Source: Aphrophora alni (taxonomy: Eukaryota > Arthropoda > Insecta > Hemiptera > Aphrophoridae). From it: a DNA stretch of 64,000 nt. The notes under the pieces were generated by a model, which saw nothing but the letters and a program-made list of their open reading frames with translations, had not been told where the DNA came from and searched no databases. The DNA lies in assembly GCA_963513935.1 (NCBI GenBank), contig OY740769.1, positions 105,379,762 to 105,443,761 of the forward strand, read 5' to 3'. This document shows, in pieces, positions 34,981 to 47,827 of this stretch. A program made the position numbers and the translations under genes. Positions within the stretch are counted from its first letter, which is position 1. Every line of letters begins with the position of its first letter.

Positions 34981-37381
34981 ATGGTATTTAAATAATCTTA
35001 TTTAACGATTTTTATAACCATTTTACAGTTTGCTAATCAAATACAACTTTATAACTGGCTTGTATAGCACTTAAACATATAATGATCTTGACAACTCAAA
35101 TACGAATATTTTGAAACTTTGACCTGTCACCATTTTTGAAAGAGAGGTTCTTTTGAGATGAAACCTGAGGGTCCTTACTCAGAAAAAAATGGACTTTAAA
35201 ATGATGTGCCACTGGACATGGGTTTCTATAAGAAATTGTTACTGCATTACTGCACCCTCTATGGGGTGTCTCCTTACATTGAAAAAAATACATCACACAC
35301 CAAAAGATAAGTAAAAATGTTGTATAAAGGTACACTAAATCTCAATTTTTGTCTGTACTCATTCAAAAGATATTTTGGTGGTTACACATTTTTTAAAACA
35401 CTGTATATGTAAAACATTGTGATTATATGCGTTGTTTAAATTAATTGTTAGGCGATAAAAAATAAAGTTTCTTAATTAGCACTATAAAGTGTTGAGTATT
35501 GAGAAGTAATATAGAGGCAAACACTACACATAAATAAGATGTAACGGGTAGGTCACCCTTGACTGAAAACTGTATCATTTAGCCACTTATATCAACACTA
35601 CCATAATAATTATTATATTATATTACTAACTTAGACTATTTCCTAATTATAAAACTATACTAATTCCTAACACTACCCAGTAAAAATTAATCTCAATATT
35701 AAAATACTTCACATAACAAAGATAAAATATGTCATTTAAAAGAGTAAGAACTATCAAATATATCTTTTTAAATAAACATGTTCAAACTATTGGGGTCATA
35801 CACTAAAAATATAAACCGATAAGAAGTTTTTAGTAACTTTTTAACCTTAACAATTTGTTAATACTATAATTATATTTAATGTTTAGCAAGTTTCCATAAA
35901 ATAAGTTAAACAGAACGGAAGGATACTACAAGCTAGGCAGATCATGTATGAAGCACAAAGGTCTTGGTGACATTTCTGAAATATAGAAACTAAGAAACCT
36001 GTGAAGGTTGAAATATACTAACAGGATGAATAATGTGGGGGGGGGGGGTTTAAACTACGTGACTTGAAGGTTTTGCATTACTTACAGTAACCAAGGAAAA
36101 CTGAATAACTTTCTCATGTTTGAACAACCAGATTGAGTGTAGATACACTTTAAAAATTAATTTTTATGAAGCACAATGGAGTAGAATTACTTTTAGAAGA
36201 TAAACCAGTAGAGATTTAAAAAAATATTAATGTTCACAAAACTAATAAAGGCTATGTTAATAATAAATGAAAATGTTTTCCTTGTATCTTAACATAGAAA
36301 GCCTATATATATTATATTGACATTATATTGACTAAAGCCTGAACCAAGTTTTTCCATTATCAATAAAAATATTATTGATAATTGTAAAATTATAAGACAT
36401 ATGTGCATTTTGTAAGAATATTTGTGATATTAAACAAGTGAAACAAGACCTTATACAAGTAATATACTGAAAACTAATCTGCAGTTTGAACAGTTGGCCT
36501 GCCAACAAGACAGTTTTTCTTATTTTTTCGGAACTTCTTTTCCATTGTTTTATATATTAAAAAAAAAAAAATGTAAATTACAAATTTTATTTTGTTGAAA
36601 TATATAGAGAAAAATCTGAGTAAACCTTACACTAAAAACCAGGCTGGTATTTGTTCAAAAGAATAACTAACATTGAAAAGAAATGCTTTTCAATTAACAA
36701 AAATTATCCAAAATTGTTAGAATTGTTAAATTTGTATTATGTAGAATTTTACCTGAAAAAGAAATATCATTTACTAAAATCCATCCTGTAGTTGTTTTAC
36801 GGTGCAACTAAAAAATTCTAGTAATTTATGTGTCAGTTGGACAAGAAAATCAATATCAAATTAACTAAAATCCATCTGACTTTTAAATAGTAGGTTCATC
36901 AACATTGAAGAGAATACATAAGTTTTTCATAAGATATGTTTGCGTTTCATCAAAAACACAGGTTAATTAAAATCTGTCAGCTAGATGAGTAAAATGAAAC
37001 CTCATTAGTTGGTATTTGTTTAGGGCTTTAGGTTTTTCAATATTAAAGAAGAAGAGAAAACCACAATCTGAAAAAAATTGTAAGATATGACTTTTTTTTA
37101 ATTTTCAGCCAATTTAAGTACTTTTTTCTCTCTCTCAATAATATCTCTACCCATATTCAGTTGTAAACAAATTAGGGTTTTTTTATTGTCTTGGAACTGT
37201 AGATACACACTTGTGAATACTTTTGTACGCCGGATAAAGTAAAAAATATACACTGCATCAGCCGTATGAAATATGATGATGGAGAACTCTAATATGTTAA
37301 TAGGTATGAGCTTCATTCATATTTTGGTATTGTAAAACATTTGGAATTATCAGTTACATTATGTTGATACTTAAAACTTAC
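34981..37381. other. Intron 9, remainder
   Basis: AT-rich. A moderately complex stretch at 35040-35420 follows the transposase fragment and may be the rest of that element. A 10-bp G run lies near 36039. No other gene or element recognised. Confidence 0.4.
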
Positions 37382-37479
37382 CCGGAGTGTGTATGTATGG
37401 TGAGGTGTTGTGTCAGACTGGGAAACACTTGCAGAGTCTGAAACCTCAGAACTACTACCACTGCTTGTGTTTTCTCTAC
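37382..37479 (-). CDS. Exon 9: Ser-rich linker
   Basis: A 98-bp exon (entry phase 1, exit phase 0), acceptor GCATCTCCAG, donor GTAAGTT. It encodes RENTSSGSSSEVSDSASVS and ends TPHHTYTLR. It bridges the cassette exon and the first coiled-coil exon. Confidence 0.78.
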
Positions 37480-37839
37480 CTGGAGATGCGTCAAATTAGT
37501 ATTAAATCATATATCTTAATTGAATGAAATATACACATATTAGAAATATTAAAAAAAACCTTCTTTACTAACAATAAAGATAGAAAGAAATTCATAAGTT
37601 TAAACATTAGTCAGAAACACTTATGTTTCATCTGTCCTTGTTTTTTTTTATTACAGCTACTATTTATAAGAAAACATGTAGATGTAGAGTTCAGATTTTA
37701 TACAGGTTTACACAATATTACAATTGGAAATATTTCCAAATGTCAACCATTTAACATTGTTGGAAGTAACAGTTAACAAAAATTTTTAAATGTCCACCAT
37801 TTTGGATTTGGTTTTGTATAAAATTATATTTTTACTTAC

Positions 37840-38034
37840 CCATTATAGGGTAGGTTGGGTAATTGCAAAATATACGACCTCCCTTTTTTGACTGATCTTC
37901 CTGTTTAATGAACTCAGGAAAAAGAAAAAGTGATTTTCGACAAGTCGTCCATTCGTCACTATTGCCATCTTTATGTAAGCAAGATGGGAACATGAAATTT
38001 GGTATAGGGGATGATATTGTGCTCATATAGTATC
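37840..38034 (-). CDS. Exon 8: Cys/Trp-containing cassette exon (phase 1-1)
   Basis: A 195-bp exon with acceptor TTTCAATAG and donor GTAAGTA. Entry and exit phases are both 1, so it can be skipped without a frameshift. Its composition differs from the rest of the protein: less acidic and more hydrophobic, with NFMFPSCLHKDGNSDEWTTC, KSLFLFPEF, KKGGRIFCNYPTYP and three cysteines. It could be a small folded or binding module; family not recognised. Confidence 0.7.
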
Positions 38035-38104
38035 CTATTGAAATTCAGAAAATCTAATTGAAAATGTCAAATCATGGACATTTTAAACAGTTTTTTGTTA
38101 ACAA

Positions 38105-38273
38105 AATGAATGAATGAAAATACAATTTTCCACAAAAAGTCACTTTATTTGTGCAGCAGTAGGCTTTGTGAGCATGTAGCAGCTGAGGATAATACTTAGT
38201 CATTGAAACTTGTCTTTTATTTATGTTGCTGAATTAAAGTGATTTTTCGTGGAAAATGGTCTTTTCATTGATT
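38105..38273 (+). repeat. Foldback with hammerhead-like core
   Basis: AATTTTCCACAAAAAGTCAC (from 38124) faces GTGATTTTTCGTGGAAAAT (to 38256). Between the arms lie GCTGAGGAT (38182-38190), AATACTTAGTCATT, and GAAACTTGTC (38205-38214): the order core CTGAGGA, weak stem II, GAA, ACTTGT, C. A diverged copy is at 18735-18850. Confidence 0.55.
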
Positions 38274-39085
38274 TGGTAATTGAAGTTTCCACAATTGTAG
38301 CTCATTAGAGTTGAATTTTTTGTTGTTAATATTTTGTATGCTATTCCAATTATAACACACTAAATTAGATAACATTTTCAGATATCAATTCTGTAGTAGT
38401 TGTACCACCCCCACCTCTCTATGATAACAAATAGAGAAGTTATTATAAAAAATGTAAATTTTATCCTTAACTTTGCAAGAAAATATAATATTTGTATTGT
38501 TACGAGATCCAGCCGTGCCAAGTCACTGTAGCAAGTGGAAACTCCTTCACATAATGTACAGTTTCAAGATACTGCCATCAAAAGGAAGTATCTTGAAATA
38601 TGTATATGTGTTTATATTATAATATAAATGATATTATAATCATACACACATGTATGATTTTAGATGCAGTGAGCAAAAACTGGTATCAAAACTCCTTTGA
38701 ATAGGAATGAATGGTCTTGGATTGGTATTTTCAAGAGTGGGAAGGGGATAGGTCACATGAGGTAGAATTTTTATGTCGGGTATTTGCTAACTTAAATTAT
38801 TAACCAGTAGAAGATAAATCTTTTAAAACTTCTTTTTTCTTCTGCGAGGTATTCTTCAATGGTTAATATATAACTGTTTTACTTAATTTAAATTGACAAA
38901 ATCATAGTTATATTTATAAAAAACCTTTGATTTTGACAAAGTGGACATAACTGACTTCAACAGAAAAGGTGAATGCTATCCAATATTTATTAACCATTTG
39001 TTATTTTACCTGTTCTAACCCTCTTACAATCATAATTATTAGTCATACTTTGTTCTTGTGAGTGAAAGTAACAGCAAGCTTATAC

Positions 39086-39144
39086 CTTCAGCTTTATAAA
39101 TTTCTTCCAGTTCTACTTCTGTATCTTCTCTACGTTCTTCCGTT
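39086..39144 (-). CDS. Exon 7: short Glu-rich exon
   Basis: A 59-bp exon (entry phase 2, exit phase 1), acceptor TTTTTTCAG, donor GTATAAG. It encodes TEERREDTEVELEEIYKAE, a charged helical segment. Short, but its two phases are exactly what the flanking exons require. Confidence 0.75.
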
Positions 39145-41671
39145 CTGAAAAAAATATTAAATAAATCTCTTATCTAAATTTTAACTCATTAATATGAACT
39201 TTTATCAGTTTCCAATAGTTATAGAACAAAATATAATATTATATTATATATTTATGGACACTATATGTATACATATATTTAGTAACGGTAATATTAGTTT
39301 CAAAAGACTCTAGAGAGATTGACCTTATTTTTTAATAAGGTCATATTCCTTTAGCTAAATTGAAAATTAAAATTACTGTATAGTAATTAAAATTTGGTTT
39401 TCATCTGTGATTATACTTTCTTCAAACTTTTTGGGAGTTATATTTTGATAACAATTTTATCAAATACGTTTATTTTTTCACATTTTTAAGCACACAAAAA
39501 GTTATAAATGAAAACTGGGTTTCTTAGTGCACACATATCCTACATAGAGAAGGGATTATTGATATTTGCATGATGATCATTCAACTATTTAGTCTGTGGA
39601 GAAGATTGGTGGTTTTAACAAAAAAAAAAACAGTTTTCCTTTAGACCTATCAAAAGTTAACTCCACAGATCACAATTAAATTACCTGACGTCTTGAAGAG
39701 TGAATAACACATTGACATTGGTTTAGCCACTGATTATACACTGCCATAAACTGCAAAAGTATGTAACAAAATTTTGGTCAGGACTTACAAGGTTTTGTTC
39801 ATGGATTTGTTTTAAAATAGTTTGAATAGTTAAATATCACTTTTTGTAAAAAAATTGTAAGCATGCTAAAAAACAAAACAAATGGTCCTTATGTCATGCT
39901 ACTAGTCACAGACAAGAAAAACAAAATCTGTAAAATAAGAATAGGACATATTATATAACTGAAATTATGACAAATGTATCATTTATTAAATCATTCAATT
40001 TAACATAGCTTAAAGTAGGCCTACATTAATTAGGGTTTAATTTTGAGTGATAATTTGAAAAGGGTCCAAAATTTACTGGAAAACCTTAATTTAGAAAAAA
40101 GTTTTCAACAAATATTTCTCATGTTTTTGATAAGAAAAAAAAAATCTAAAATAAAAAAAGCCTGCAATTTAAAGCCTCTATGAAACTCATTAAAGCGAAG
40201 ATTCTGGGGTAAACTCAATATCACCATTGAACTACTCACCCTAAAAACACTGTACTGTACTTTGTTTAAAAAAAATCAAAATGAATTCTGTCATTCTTGG
40301 AATATTGATTTGGCAGACTTTATCTTATTAGAGAATAATAATTTTATTTCAATTTATTTAGGTTAAATTTGTTGTTGTTGACTAATGGTTAATATTTGTG
40401 GTATTAGCTACAGATTAATAAGTACTAATACGCACAAATTAATAAGGGTAAACAAAACGTAACATAAAACCAAATGCTTTAAAATGGTCTTTGGTGATTT
40501 TAAATTATTTTAATGTATGTTTGATTCTTATTTATAACATGTTAATTAAACAATGCTTTACTTATTGTTATTATTTGAAAAGTATTTTTTGGTTATGTTG
40601 TGCAATAAAATATCTCTAACTATTTTAATACTTAGATAACATGTGTTAAATGGCTAAATTAATTATGTCAAAATATTTTAAATCATGTTTATGAAAAAAT
40701 CTACTGTAGTTATGATTCATTATTTTTTAAAAAAGGTTTTTATGAAATTAACAATTGTGAATAATTAAAAATAGCTAATTTTACTAAAAGAGGCAATAAT
40801 TTTCCCACTTACAATAATATGTTGTTGGTTAAAATTGTTGTATACATAGCCTAAAAGGCAGGACCATATTAAAAATAACAGCACAACTTTGTTTTGTTAA
40901 GAAGAAGATAACAAGAATAATTAAATTTTTTGAATGATTCTGATTCTATAAGGATGATAGTTATTTATTTATGCTTTACAGCTGTTCATAGTTAAAATTA
41001 TATTAGACTTTTAAAGTTATTGGGTATGATAAAAGATATGATTATTATTACTGTTTATTTTTATATTTACCATAATTTGTGTATAAAAAAATAAATGAAA
41101 TGATGAAAAATGCTCATGTAAACAAAATTTCTCAAATGATAGCTGGGTTTAAGTACCTATGTAAAAGTGTTAAGTTCAAGTATTATTATACAGTATTTGA
41201 TGATTGATTCCCCACAATAAAATTGTTACTCTATTATTTAAAAAATAACATAAGTATATAATTCTGATAGTTTGTGCAAATCTACGCCATTAGATGTTTA
41301 AAATGGTAAATCATTTTATAAAATTGGATTAAAAATTAAGTCCTTTAACTAACAAAAATACTAGGCCTATAATGAATAATGTATGTGATCTAAAAGGTAT
41401 ATTCAAAATGAGGGATATCCTGAAAATAAGTTCCTCCGTATCTAAATATTACCAATATTAGTTGATTTGGTGGTTATAGTGGCACCATTCTCAAACATTT
41501 GAACAGCACATAAGCACCATATGGATTAAAAATTAGATATTTAGGATTGATGAGTTTGAATTTAACATCACTTTATATAGATTCCTCAAAAATCCAATAT
41601 TAAAAAAAAATATTTGTAACTAATCCATTTTAATGATGTATAATAGTAAATTGATCAATCCTGATACTTAC
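39145..41671. other. Intron 6, 2.5 kb, no recognised feature
   Basis: Uniformly AT-rich with short A/T runs. No open frame, terminal repeats or similarity to other segments of the window noticed. Confidence 0.55.
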
Positions 41672-43620
41672 TCATTCTCTTCATGTTGAGGGCTGTTTTG
41701 TGGTGTGCTTACATTGGCTGGGTGAAAAACTACTGTGTCTTGGCGAGCAAAGCAGCCTCCTTTATCAGTACTTAACCAAAATGGTGGATCTTCTTCGTTT
41801 GAATCTTCACTATCCTTTGGATCAGCAATTATGCCTCTCATTGCTAATAGTTGTCTCCTTTTGTTTCTTAAAGGTCTTTCATTCCACTCAGAATCACTTT
41901 CAGATTTTTCACTCATAATGAAATCATCTTGTGTGTTTTTTTTACAATTTTTAAGTAGTTCTTCTTTAATCTGTAATTGCTCTACATACATTGATATAGA
42001 TCTACCAGCTCTTGCTTTTACGTTGCTGCTGTGCCTTTCCAATTTGAATTTATTTTCAATTTCACTTTCAGATTTTTCTTTTCGGATAGATTTTTGTTTG
42101 TGTGTTTTTGTTTTTTGGTTACTATTTCTTAAGCCAGAGGTTTGACCAGTTGTGCGAACTAAAAGTTTTTCACCTTCTTTTTGGGCTATTACTATTCTAG
42201 ACTGTCCTAAATTAGTTAAATCTGAACTAATACTTTCCTGGGCTGAATCTTTTGACTCAATAGTATAGTTTATATTTTTATCACTTTTTGACTGAGAATC
42301 AGTTTTTAAAATTATTGGTTTTTCTAAACTGTTACATGATTTACTTACATCAATGCTAAATGGTTTGATTTCTTTTATAGGTTTTCCTTTGCTATCAGAA
42401 TGTAAGGTGACATCTAGTGCTTCAACAAAGTTAATTAGTCTTTTACACTGAACTTGTGTACCTAATAAGGAATTTGACCATTTTCCATTAATTGAAATCT
42501 GGTGACTACTATCAGAATCTGATGATGGAGGTACAATGTTTACAGATACACAAGCCAACTTTGTTTCTTGTTTTGTTGTATGTAAATTACTTACCAATGA
42601 TATGTCATTTGATTTACAAACACAATTTACTACTGTAGGTGTTTCATCATGTTTGGAATTTCCTCTATCTTGAATGAATTTTGTGTTGTGGTATTCTGAG
42701 AGATCTAATTTATGACTATCATCAACCAGGGTGTTGCATCCTTTACTACTTGATACTATTTGTTCTGGTTTAACAGTTTTAATATTAAGGAAGGAGCCAC
42801 TGTCTAATGATTTTGATGATTTTATTTTCATCAATTTATCTTGTTCTAATTCTCTTAATGCTTCATCATAACATTGTAATTGTGCATCTATTTTTTTGCT
42901 ATCAATAGAAATTTTATCTATGTTAGAAGGTTTTACTAATACATCAACACTTTTACTCCAGTTTGAGTTAACAGTTATAGATTTGTGTCTCGCATGTCGC
43001 CGTGAAGGTTTTCCTAATTGTATATTATTACCTGTATCTTCTAATAATTCTAATGAATGGGATTCTTGAAAAACACTCCGTTTGACAACAGTATCAAATG
43101 GAGATTCTTCTAAACTGTCCAAAGATTGTGCGAGGTCACAGTCTTTTGTGGCTGTTTCAGTATTATTTAAAGTTTCCATAGAAAAACTTTCCAGCTTGTC
43201 TAAACTTTCGCTGTCTAATTGATCACATGAATATGAACTTTCTATTTCAATGTATCTAGAGCTAACATCATCTAAATTATCAAGAGAACATAATTTTCGA
43301 ACTTTAATCTGACTTTCTTTGCAGTTGAATTCTGAGCTTTCATTTTCAATATTTCCATTTTGAATTATGTTCTTATAAATTTCATTAGTAACACTATCTA
43401 CAGACTTACGATTATCTGTATGAGAAACTTGTCCAGTGTCGTATATGAGTTTACTGGTAGGGTGAATGTCATATGACTGAATAGCTTTATTTACATTGTT
43501 GTTATTTTCTCCATTCTCAATATTAATATCGTGATTTAATGAAGTGTTGTTTGAAATCCATAGCTCCTCTGTGCATTTTATTGCTCTATTGTTTTCCAGA
43601 AAATCAGTTTCCATTTTTAT
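41672..43620 (-). CDS. Exon 6: giant exon, 649-codon Ser/Asp/Lys-rich disordered region
   Basis: An uninterrupted 1949-bp exon (entry phase 0, exit phase 2; acceptor TTTTACAG, donor GTAAGT), by far the longest coding stretch in the window. The translated segment is rich in Ser, Asp, Glu, Asn and Lys and has no recognisable fold. It contains repeated short words such as SLDSLEE, LDKLES and KSSKSLDSGS, and a basic KTHKQKSIRKEKSE patch. Near the end come WNERPLRNKRRQL, an LAMRGIIADP segment and DPPFWLSTDKGG, which looks like a short conserved motif. Composition predicts a flexible linker joining the ankyrin and coiled-coil parts. The internal ATG at the third codon is not needed as a start because the frame continues from exon 5. 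Confidence 0.9.
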
Positions 43621-44614
43621 CTGTAAAACATATTTTTATTTAGTTAAGGAAATAGTATGAAAATACTAGATTAAAATGGTTAGGTGAATGTGCTTTGTTA
43701 CTTTCAAGAAAGAGTAATTTTAGTAGGTAAATCAAATATTTGAACTGATTTGGTTATGTATGAAATTTAAAATTCACTTAAATACCACATAACACTAAAA
43801 CATCACATTTGCTACTTATTACTCTAATTTTTTCAGTATGACATATGATTGAGAGTTTGGTAGAGAAATGATACTTGTTTTAATTTTGAAATTGTAACAG
43901 TTTAGATTTTTTTAAATGGAAGAGTGGGAAATACTGAAAGGTCTGGTTTGGAATTTCCTCTAAAGAAAAGGTTTTTTTCACTAATATTTTCTAAAATTTA
44001 AGACTAAGGTATGATTTGAAATTATGTTTTAAGTACCATTTATTAATGAAATTATCATTTAAGAATGAACAAATAAATAAGAAAGTTCAAGATGTAATGA
44101 AAGGTCATGATATGAACAAATCATAAACCATGACCATTTTATTTGTTTAACCAAACAAAAATGCTGCTGTTTTGACAAGAAAAATACACTGGTCATAATT
44201 AATACAAATAAGGCACAAAATTTAACTTTTGTAGACATACAGTATAGAAATTTTAATAAGAATATTTGTCATTAAAAAAAATATGTTATCCTTAATTTCT
44301 ACCCAGTGTTTACAATTTTATGTAAATATTATAGGCTATATCAAATAAGTTCTTGTAAGTCTTAATTAGCTGTTTTACATTTTTGTGATTTTAAAACTTT
44401 TTGAGCAATCTTATTTTATTTATATTGTGTCCAATTTATAAGTTATTTTAATTTTGTAAATATTCAAATAGTTTTCCTACCTGTTACAAAATTTTGGTAT
44501 GTTCACACTTATATTTTTTCTTTTATAAAAAATAAAACAACACTGGTTCTATAATAAATAAATATTTGCATTTTTTAAATGTGGATTCTGTTCACTAACT
44601 TACTAATGGCGGTA
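43621..44614. other. Intron 5, AT-rich part
   Basis: No recognised feature. Confidence 0.55.
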
Positions 44615-47600
44615 TAGAAAGTGTTTGAAAAGGTTTTCATTTAATTACTGGGAGGCTCCAAAAATCTCCATTTTGAGGGTCCGGCCTCTAGGCAAGGTCA
44701 CCAAGAGCTGAATTAAGCCCAACATTTGCCTGAATGAACTACGAGGAGAGGTGTCCTAAATCAATTTATAGTCTGACCTGTGCCGAAGACTGAATGGCAC
44801 TGTCGAAACAAGACCCATTGGAAACATAGAGGAACCCAGTAGTATCTACTCTTTATCCCTTCAATTGGTACCCTGAAGAGATGGCCCATAGCAACCTGGA
44901 ACAAATTAACTGAGACAACAATAAGAACAAAAATAGATCAATTGGAGTGTGGCCCTGGGGCGGAAATCATTACAATTGAGAAACTAAGCATGGACAACCT
45001 GACACCCATGAAGAAGGACGTCTTGCTGAACTCAAAGGAAGGAAGTATTCAAGAGTGAACAGAGGAGAGAACAAAAAGTAAGAGTTTCCTGTGTTCAACG
45101 ACAAAAGAAAGAGATAAAAGGTCTTGCTAAAGAGGAGGAAGTTCTATCAAGGAAGGAAAGATCTTAGTTCTCATAGAATAAGAACTGAGCACATGGTAGG
45201 CAACCAAATGAAGCCGGATTCTTTGAGGGTCAGAGAAATTTGGTGCTGAAGTAGCATGGTGATTCCATATAGAGAAACGACTTACTTCTGGGAGATCAAC
45301 TGAATCTGATCAGGCAGCAACAGCAGCCGAGAGCAGAGAAAAACAGCAGCTGATACAAAGAAGAAGGCAAAGTAGCTGTGGAGAAGCTAGCGATTGTTAT
45401 ACACATAGATACGCTCACAGAGAAGATAGCTTAGAGCATCAAGTGGAATATTGGCTGGCATGCTCTTAATTAAGGGTGACAACTTCAGGATAACCAACTG
45501 CTACCTGGAATACTGAGCTGTGGTTGTGGCTGCACCAACACCTTAACCAAAGAGTGGCTGGAGAATCAATTTAAGGATCTGAATCAGCACGGAGCTGGAT
45601 AAAAATGGTGAAGACATCCATCTTTGTTCCTACGACCACTGGGGCAAGTAAGACAAGATGCTTGGTCATAAGCATTAGAGCGGACTAAATACTGATCATT
45701 TGATGGTTGTCGGCAGAAAAACTAATCATAGTGGCCAATTCCTGGTCATTAATTTTGAACAGGACTCCCTGCAAAACATACTGAATTAAATAATTGTCGA
45801 TTCCTGGGGTGAAAAGGGTCACCTTTAAAGTGCAAGGTCAGAAAGAATCTCCTCATTAGAAGATGACAGCAATGCTCAACAATAATTTACGTTGTAGCAT
45901 AGTGGCTATGGCTTTGCTCTATCAGAAGATCTTGTCAGAAGGCATAGGAGTGGCTCTGATACAGGAACCATAGACTATAGACCATTTCAATAACTTGATA
46001 TTGTCAAAGCTTGTATCCAGACGTGTTAAACGAACTGTGGATAAACAATGTGTTAAGCATCAGAAAAGCACGGGCTACCATGTGTGGAGTTGTGGGTAAG
46101 GTTGCAACATAAAGAGGATGTCCATAGGGTGACATTCCTTCTCCAGTTCTGTGGAACCTAGTTGGAGATGACCTGTCATGATTCTAAATAAGCAAAGTAT
46201 GTATGATAAGAGTATGCTGAAAATTTTGTTATACTAATCAGAGGCAAACACCTGGGTATCTTCCTGGATGTTATGCAGATAGCTGATTGTAGAAGGATGG
46301 TGTAAGAAGTAAGGCCTTTCGGTCAAATGTTTTTATAAACTGTCATGGTCCATTTACCAATTGTAGGACTGTGGAATGTACTTAAAGGCCAGCCCTCTTT
46401 GACAGCCGGCTCCTGGTGGCCAGATAATTCAAGTACATAGAAATAAGGTTGGATATAGGTTGACCTGGAATATCATATGATCGTACAGTATTATTAATTG
46501 CTCACAAATTTCAATAATAATGATGAGACAAGCTTTAGTTTGCACTTATATTAATCCCTCAGATGACAAACTAGATATACACTAGTATTGTTAGACTAAT
46601 GCTGATATATGTATGTGGAATGTGGTGGCCACAGTTGCAACAAGAGTATTGCTAAAACCTGTCTAAAGTGCAGCGTGTAGCTTGTCTGTGTACTTTGTGT
46701 GCTATGAAAGGAATTGTAACTGCTACCATGTAGGTGTTGTTAAGTCTGCCTCCTCTAGATATTGTTATCTTGGGGGAAGGTTAGGATAGCGGCCTATACA
46801 ATACAGTGTGCAATTATCTGGCACTATCATCTGTGGATGGATATTCTTGAAAAGGTGCTGGACCGGATGTCAAGAATATTGTGTCAGCTTTGTTGATAGA
46901 GGAGTGGTCTTAAGATGAACCTAGATATATGAGTAATGCACTGACTTGGTCAGGTGTTTACAAAGTCAGACTCAGAGAGAGCTTCAACCTAAGCCTGGGA
47001 ATGCTGACAACCAATTTTTAAATGCAGGTGATTGACCTACAGAATGTGGTAGAAGAAATATATACCTATATAAGGAAACTGTGGTAAAATCATCTATATA
47101 AACTCAGATAGTAAGGCATCACTTCTGGCTTAGCCAAAACACAACTGAACTTCTTGGATAGTGTAAGACTGTCATGTTGCCCTGAAAACCCTGGAAAAAA
47201 CCAACAAAGTAAATCTGTGGGAATCCTGGGTAACGGAATGAAGAGGCAGACAGATGTGCCCAAAAAATGAACCAAATATATCTTCATTTGTAAGAACCTG
47301 CCCGCACAGTATCCCATACCTTAGCATACAGGTGTATCTCCCAATGGGTTTTGAAGGAACACCAGAAGTTTCGGGAGAGAACAAAGTGTAATGTATATTC
47401 TAAGAGGATGCTCAAGGGTACGATAAGACTCCACACAAAGGAAGCCCTTAGACTGAATAGGACTGATCTAAGGAGAGTATCTGAATTCCTGACTGGTCAC
47501 TGGATTTACCGTAGCCATCTACACAAAATGGGGTTATCCACACTACACTTTTTGTGTGGAATATATTGTGTAGCTGTGGGAAATATGTCAACACATAGTT

Positions 47601-47827
47601 TTTGAATGCCCAGTTCTAGACAGGAAATGTTTTGAATTCCTAGGCATTCTATGGTGTGGAGGGCAAAACAGGACAATATCATCCAAACCATCTCACAGTA
47701 TTTTAAAAACCTGAGGTTGGATTGATAAGGAAGGTCCTCTGAATGAGGATGCACAGTAAGCTGTATAGCTGAAAGGTATATATACAGGAGTAAATCCTGG
47801 CCCCCTTACAATAAATAATAATAACAA
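44615..47827 (+). mobile_element. Decayed I/R1/LOA-type LINE ending in an AAT-rich tail
   Basis: A 3.2-kb block clearly GC-richer than the surrounding intron. At about 45880-45990 one frame reads ALLYQKILSEGIGVALIQEP, the start of an AP-endonuclease of the I/R1 group. At 46590-46780 fragments such as YVCGMWWPQL and QRVACLCTLCAMKGIVTATM match the segment after RT. At 47351-47640 the C-terminal Cys-rich region follows. The block ends in an AAT-rich tail at 47811-47827 instead of poly(A). Most of the RT is missing or unrecognisable. Left boundary approximate. Confidence 0.65.
47351..47605 (+). pseudogene. LINE C-terminal fragment (after RNase H)
   Basis: The 84-codon frame contains LRLNRTDLRRVSEFLTGHWI and YRSHLHKMGLS, matching the 'R-x-L-x-x-x-x-G-x-L-T-G-H' segment of I/R1/LOA-type elements. 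The Cys-rich tail continues in the next frame as FECPVLDR (about 47600-47623). Non-functional. Confidence 0.6.

Noticed and set aside
41700..42145. Plus-strand open frames of 72 and 136 codons
   Set aside because: Antisense shadows of the large coding exon 41672-43620; no own motifs.
44780..44815. A further hammerhead-like motif (CGAAGAC...GTCGAAAC)
   Set aside because: The pairing that forms is GTGCC/GGCAC, which does not fit the hammerhead order; probably chance inside a LINE relic.
47090..47384. Minus-strand frames in the LINE relic
   Set aside because: Antisense to the LINE C-terminal region, no motifs of their own.
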